Below are positions 6,192-6,565 of a stretch of 6,565 bases of DNA, in pieces. This stretch comes from Chitinophagaceae bacterium (GTDB lineage Bacteria; Bacteroidota; Bacteroidia; Chitinophagales; Chitinophagaceae): the NCBI GenBank assembly GCA_025924755.1, contig JAICHT010000210.1, positions 1 through 6,565 of the forward strand, given 5' to 3'. The position numbers and the translations under genes are program-made. Within the stretch, counting starts at the first letter, position 1; every line of letters starts with the position of its first letter. The notes below the pieces were generated by a model that did no database searches, was not told the origin of the DNA, and saw only the letters and a program-made list of their open reading frames with translations.

Positions 6192-6393
6192 AATTATAAA
6201 ATTCAAACCGCCTTAAGAGAGCTTTAGCTGTTGTTGTGATTGAATATTTCCTGCAACAATTTTCTTTGTGCATGCTGAGTTACCGCTATACTACAAATAA
6301 AAACTGCAGGCTGCGAAATTGTAATGAACAGTCCTCTGCCATCTCTCATCAGAAGAAATTAAAAATAGTTGTAAAAGTATTATCAAGCGGTTG

Positions 6394-6421
6394 TAACCTT
6401 TTAAATGTTTGCTGACTCTAT
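6394..6421 (+). promoter_or_regulatory. Candidate ECF-sigma-type promoter for the gene at the right edge
   Basis: TAACCT (6394-6399), a 16-bp spacer, and CTCTAT (6416-6421) fit the general ECF pattern of an AAC-containing -35 and a TCTA-containing -10 at 16-bp spacing. This is unlike the TAnnTTTG elements elsewhere in the window. The start of transcription would fall near 6428, giving a leader of about 100 nt with the 6458-6485 hairpin. The nearest housekeeping-like match, AATGTTTG (6404-6411), is weaker. Confidence 0.4.
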
Positions 6422-6457
6422 TGGTATATAAAGGGTCGAAGTGAAAGTGCATAATAT

Positions 6458-6485
6458 GGAATAGCTATAAATCAATAGCTATTCC
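6458..6485 (+). other. Perfect 11-bp hairpin in the leader of the right-edge gene
   Basis: GGAATAGCTAT (6458-6468) and ATAGCTATTCC (6475-6485) are perfect reverse complements around the 6-nt loop AAATCA. The hairpin lies 42 nt before the ATG at 6528 and downstream of the candidate ECF promoter. No T-run follows. It could be an RNA structure affecting leader stability or translation, or a DNA operator bound by a dimeric regulator. Confidence 0.65.
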
Positions 6486-6527
6486 CGAAGGCTGTACTAT
6501 ATAATTTTTACAACTAAACACTTTGCA

Positions 6528-6565
6528 ATGAGATACAAAAGACAAGCAGTCATCCTACTATCCTT
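6528..6565 (+). CDS. 5' fragment of a probable secreted or membrane protein
   Basis: Only the first 12 codons and part of the next are inside the window: MRYKRQAVILLS, then TT, which begins a Leu or Phe codon. The basic start (R2, K4, R5) followed by a hydrophobic run (A7 V I L L) is how Sec signal peptides and N-terminal membrane anchors begin. The ATG is preceded by CTTTGCA and no clear Shine-Dalgarno, normal for the phylum. A candidate ECF-type promoter and a leader hairpin precede it, which fits a regulated envelope gene. The family cannot be named from this fragment. Confidence 0.55.
   Translation, partial: MRYKRQAVILLS

Larger units (their letters stand above)
6018..6527. other. 510-bp non-coding region between icd and the next gene
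   Basis: No convincing gene was found on either strand. From left to right the region holds the icd terminator (6046-6079), an imperfect inverted repeat (6132-6191), featureless AT-rich sequence (about 6192-6388), a candidate ECF-type promoter (6394-6421), and a strong leader hairpin (6458-6485). A frame open from about 6200 to 6413 has no good start and no recognisable protein pattern. Confidence 0.7.

Noticed and set aside
6200..6413. A possible small protein in the icd downstream region, with an internal ATG near 6275
   Set aside because: It has no good start context, an irregular composition with no recognisable motif, and its end overlaps the candidate promoter at 6394-6421.
1..6565. 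A CRISPR array, prophage, insertion sequence, toxin-antitoxin pair or defence system
   Set aside because: I saw no regularly spaced direct repeats, transposase, integrase, nuclease or paired small genes. All long reading frames belong to housekeeping or conserved families.

Overview
The window looks like an ordinary core-genome stretch of a Bacteroidota chromosome, probably from the Chitinophagales/Sphingobacteriales side. Three things suggest this. A gldB-type gliding lipoprotein is present, and that family is confined to the phylum. Several genes have the Bacteroidota -7 promoter element TAnnTTTG and no clear Shine-Dalgarno sequence. The base composition is moderately AT-rich with short intergenic gaps. 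The exact genus cannot be read from the sequence.

Layout, left to right: a complete MoxR-family AAA+ ATPase (minus strand); a complete glutamine-dependent NAD+ synthetase, nadE (minus); the gliding-motility lipoprotein gldB (plus), divergent from nadE across 65 bp; apaG (minus), convergent with gldB; and a Thermus-type isocitrate dehydrogenase (plus), divergent from apaG. A non-coding stretch of about 510 bp follows. It holds the icd terminator, an imperfect inverted repeat, a candidate ECF-sigma promoter and a strong leader hairpin. The window ends in the first 12 codons of a gene whose product starts like a secreted or membrane protein.

The genes do not form one pathway. nadE makes NAD+, and the isocitrate dehydrogenase is a TCA-cycle enzyme whose cofactor-pocket residues look NAD+-type rather than NADP+-type. 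gldB belongs to surface motility, MoxR is a chaperone-like ATPase whose usual partners would lie outside the left edge, and apaG is a small conserved protein of uncertain role.

I see no phage, IS, CRISPR, toxin-antitoxin or biosynthetic cluster, and no clear new multi-gene system. The points worth a second look are: (1) the NAD-type cofactor residues in the isocitrate dehydrogenase; (2) a dispersed GTTGAT/ATCAAC repeat with a shared 13-bp core, found only at the 3' ends of genes; (3) the promoter-hairpin-signal peptide arrangement at the right edge; and (4) identical promoter-like motifs at identical distances from the nadE and apaG starts.
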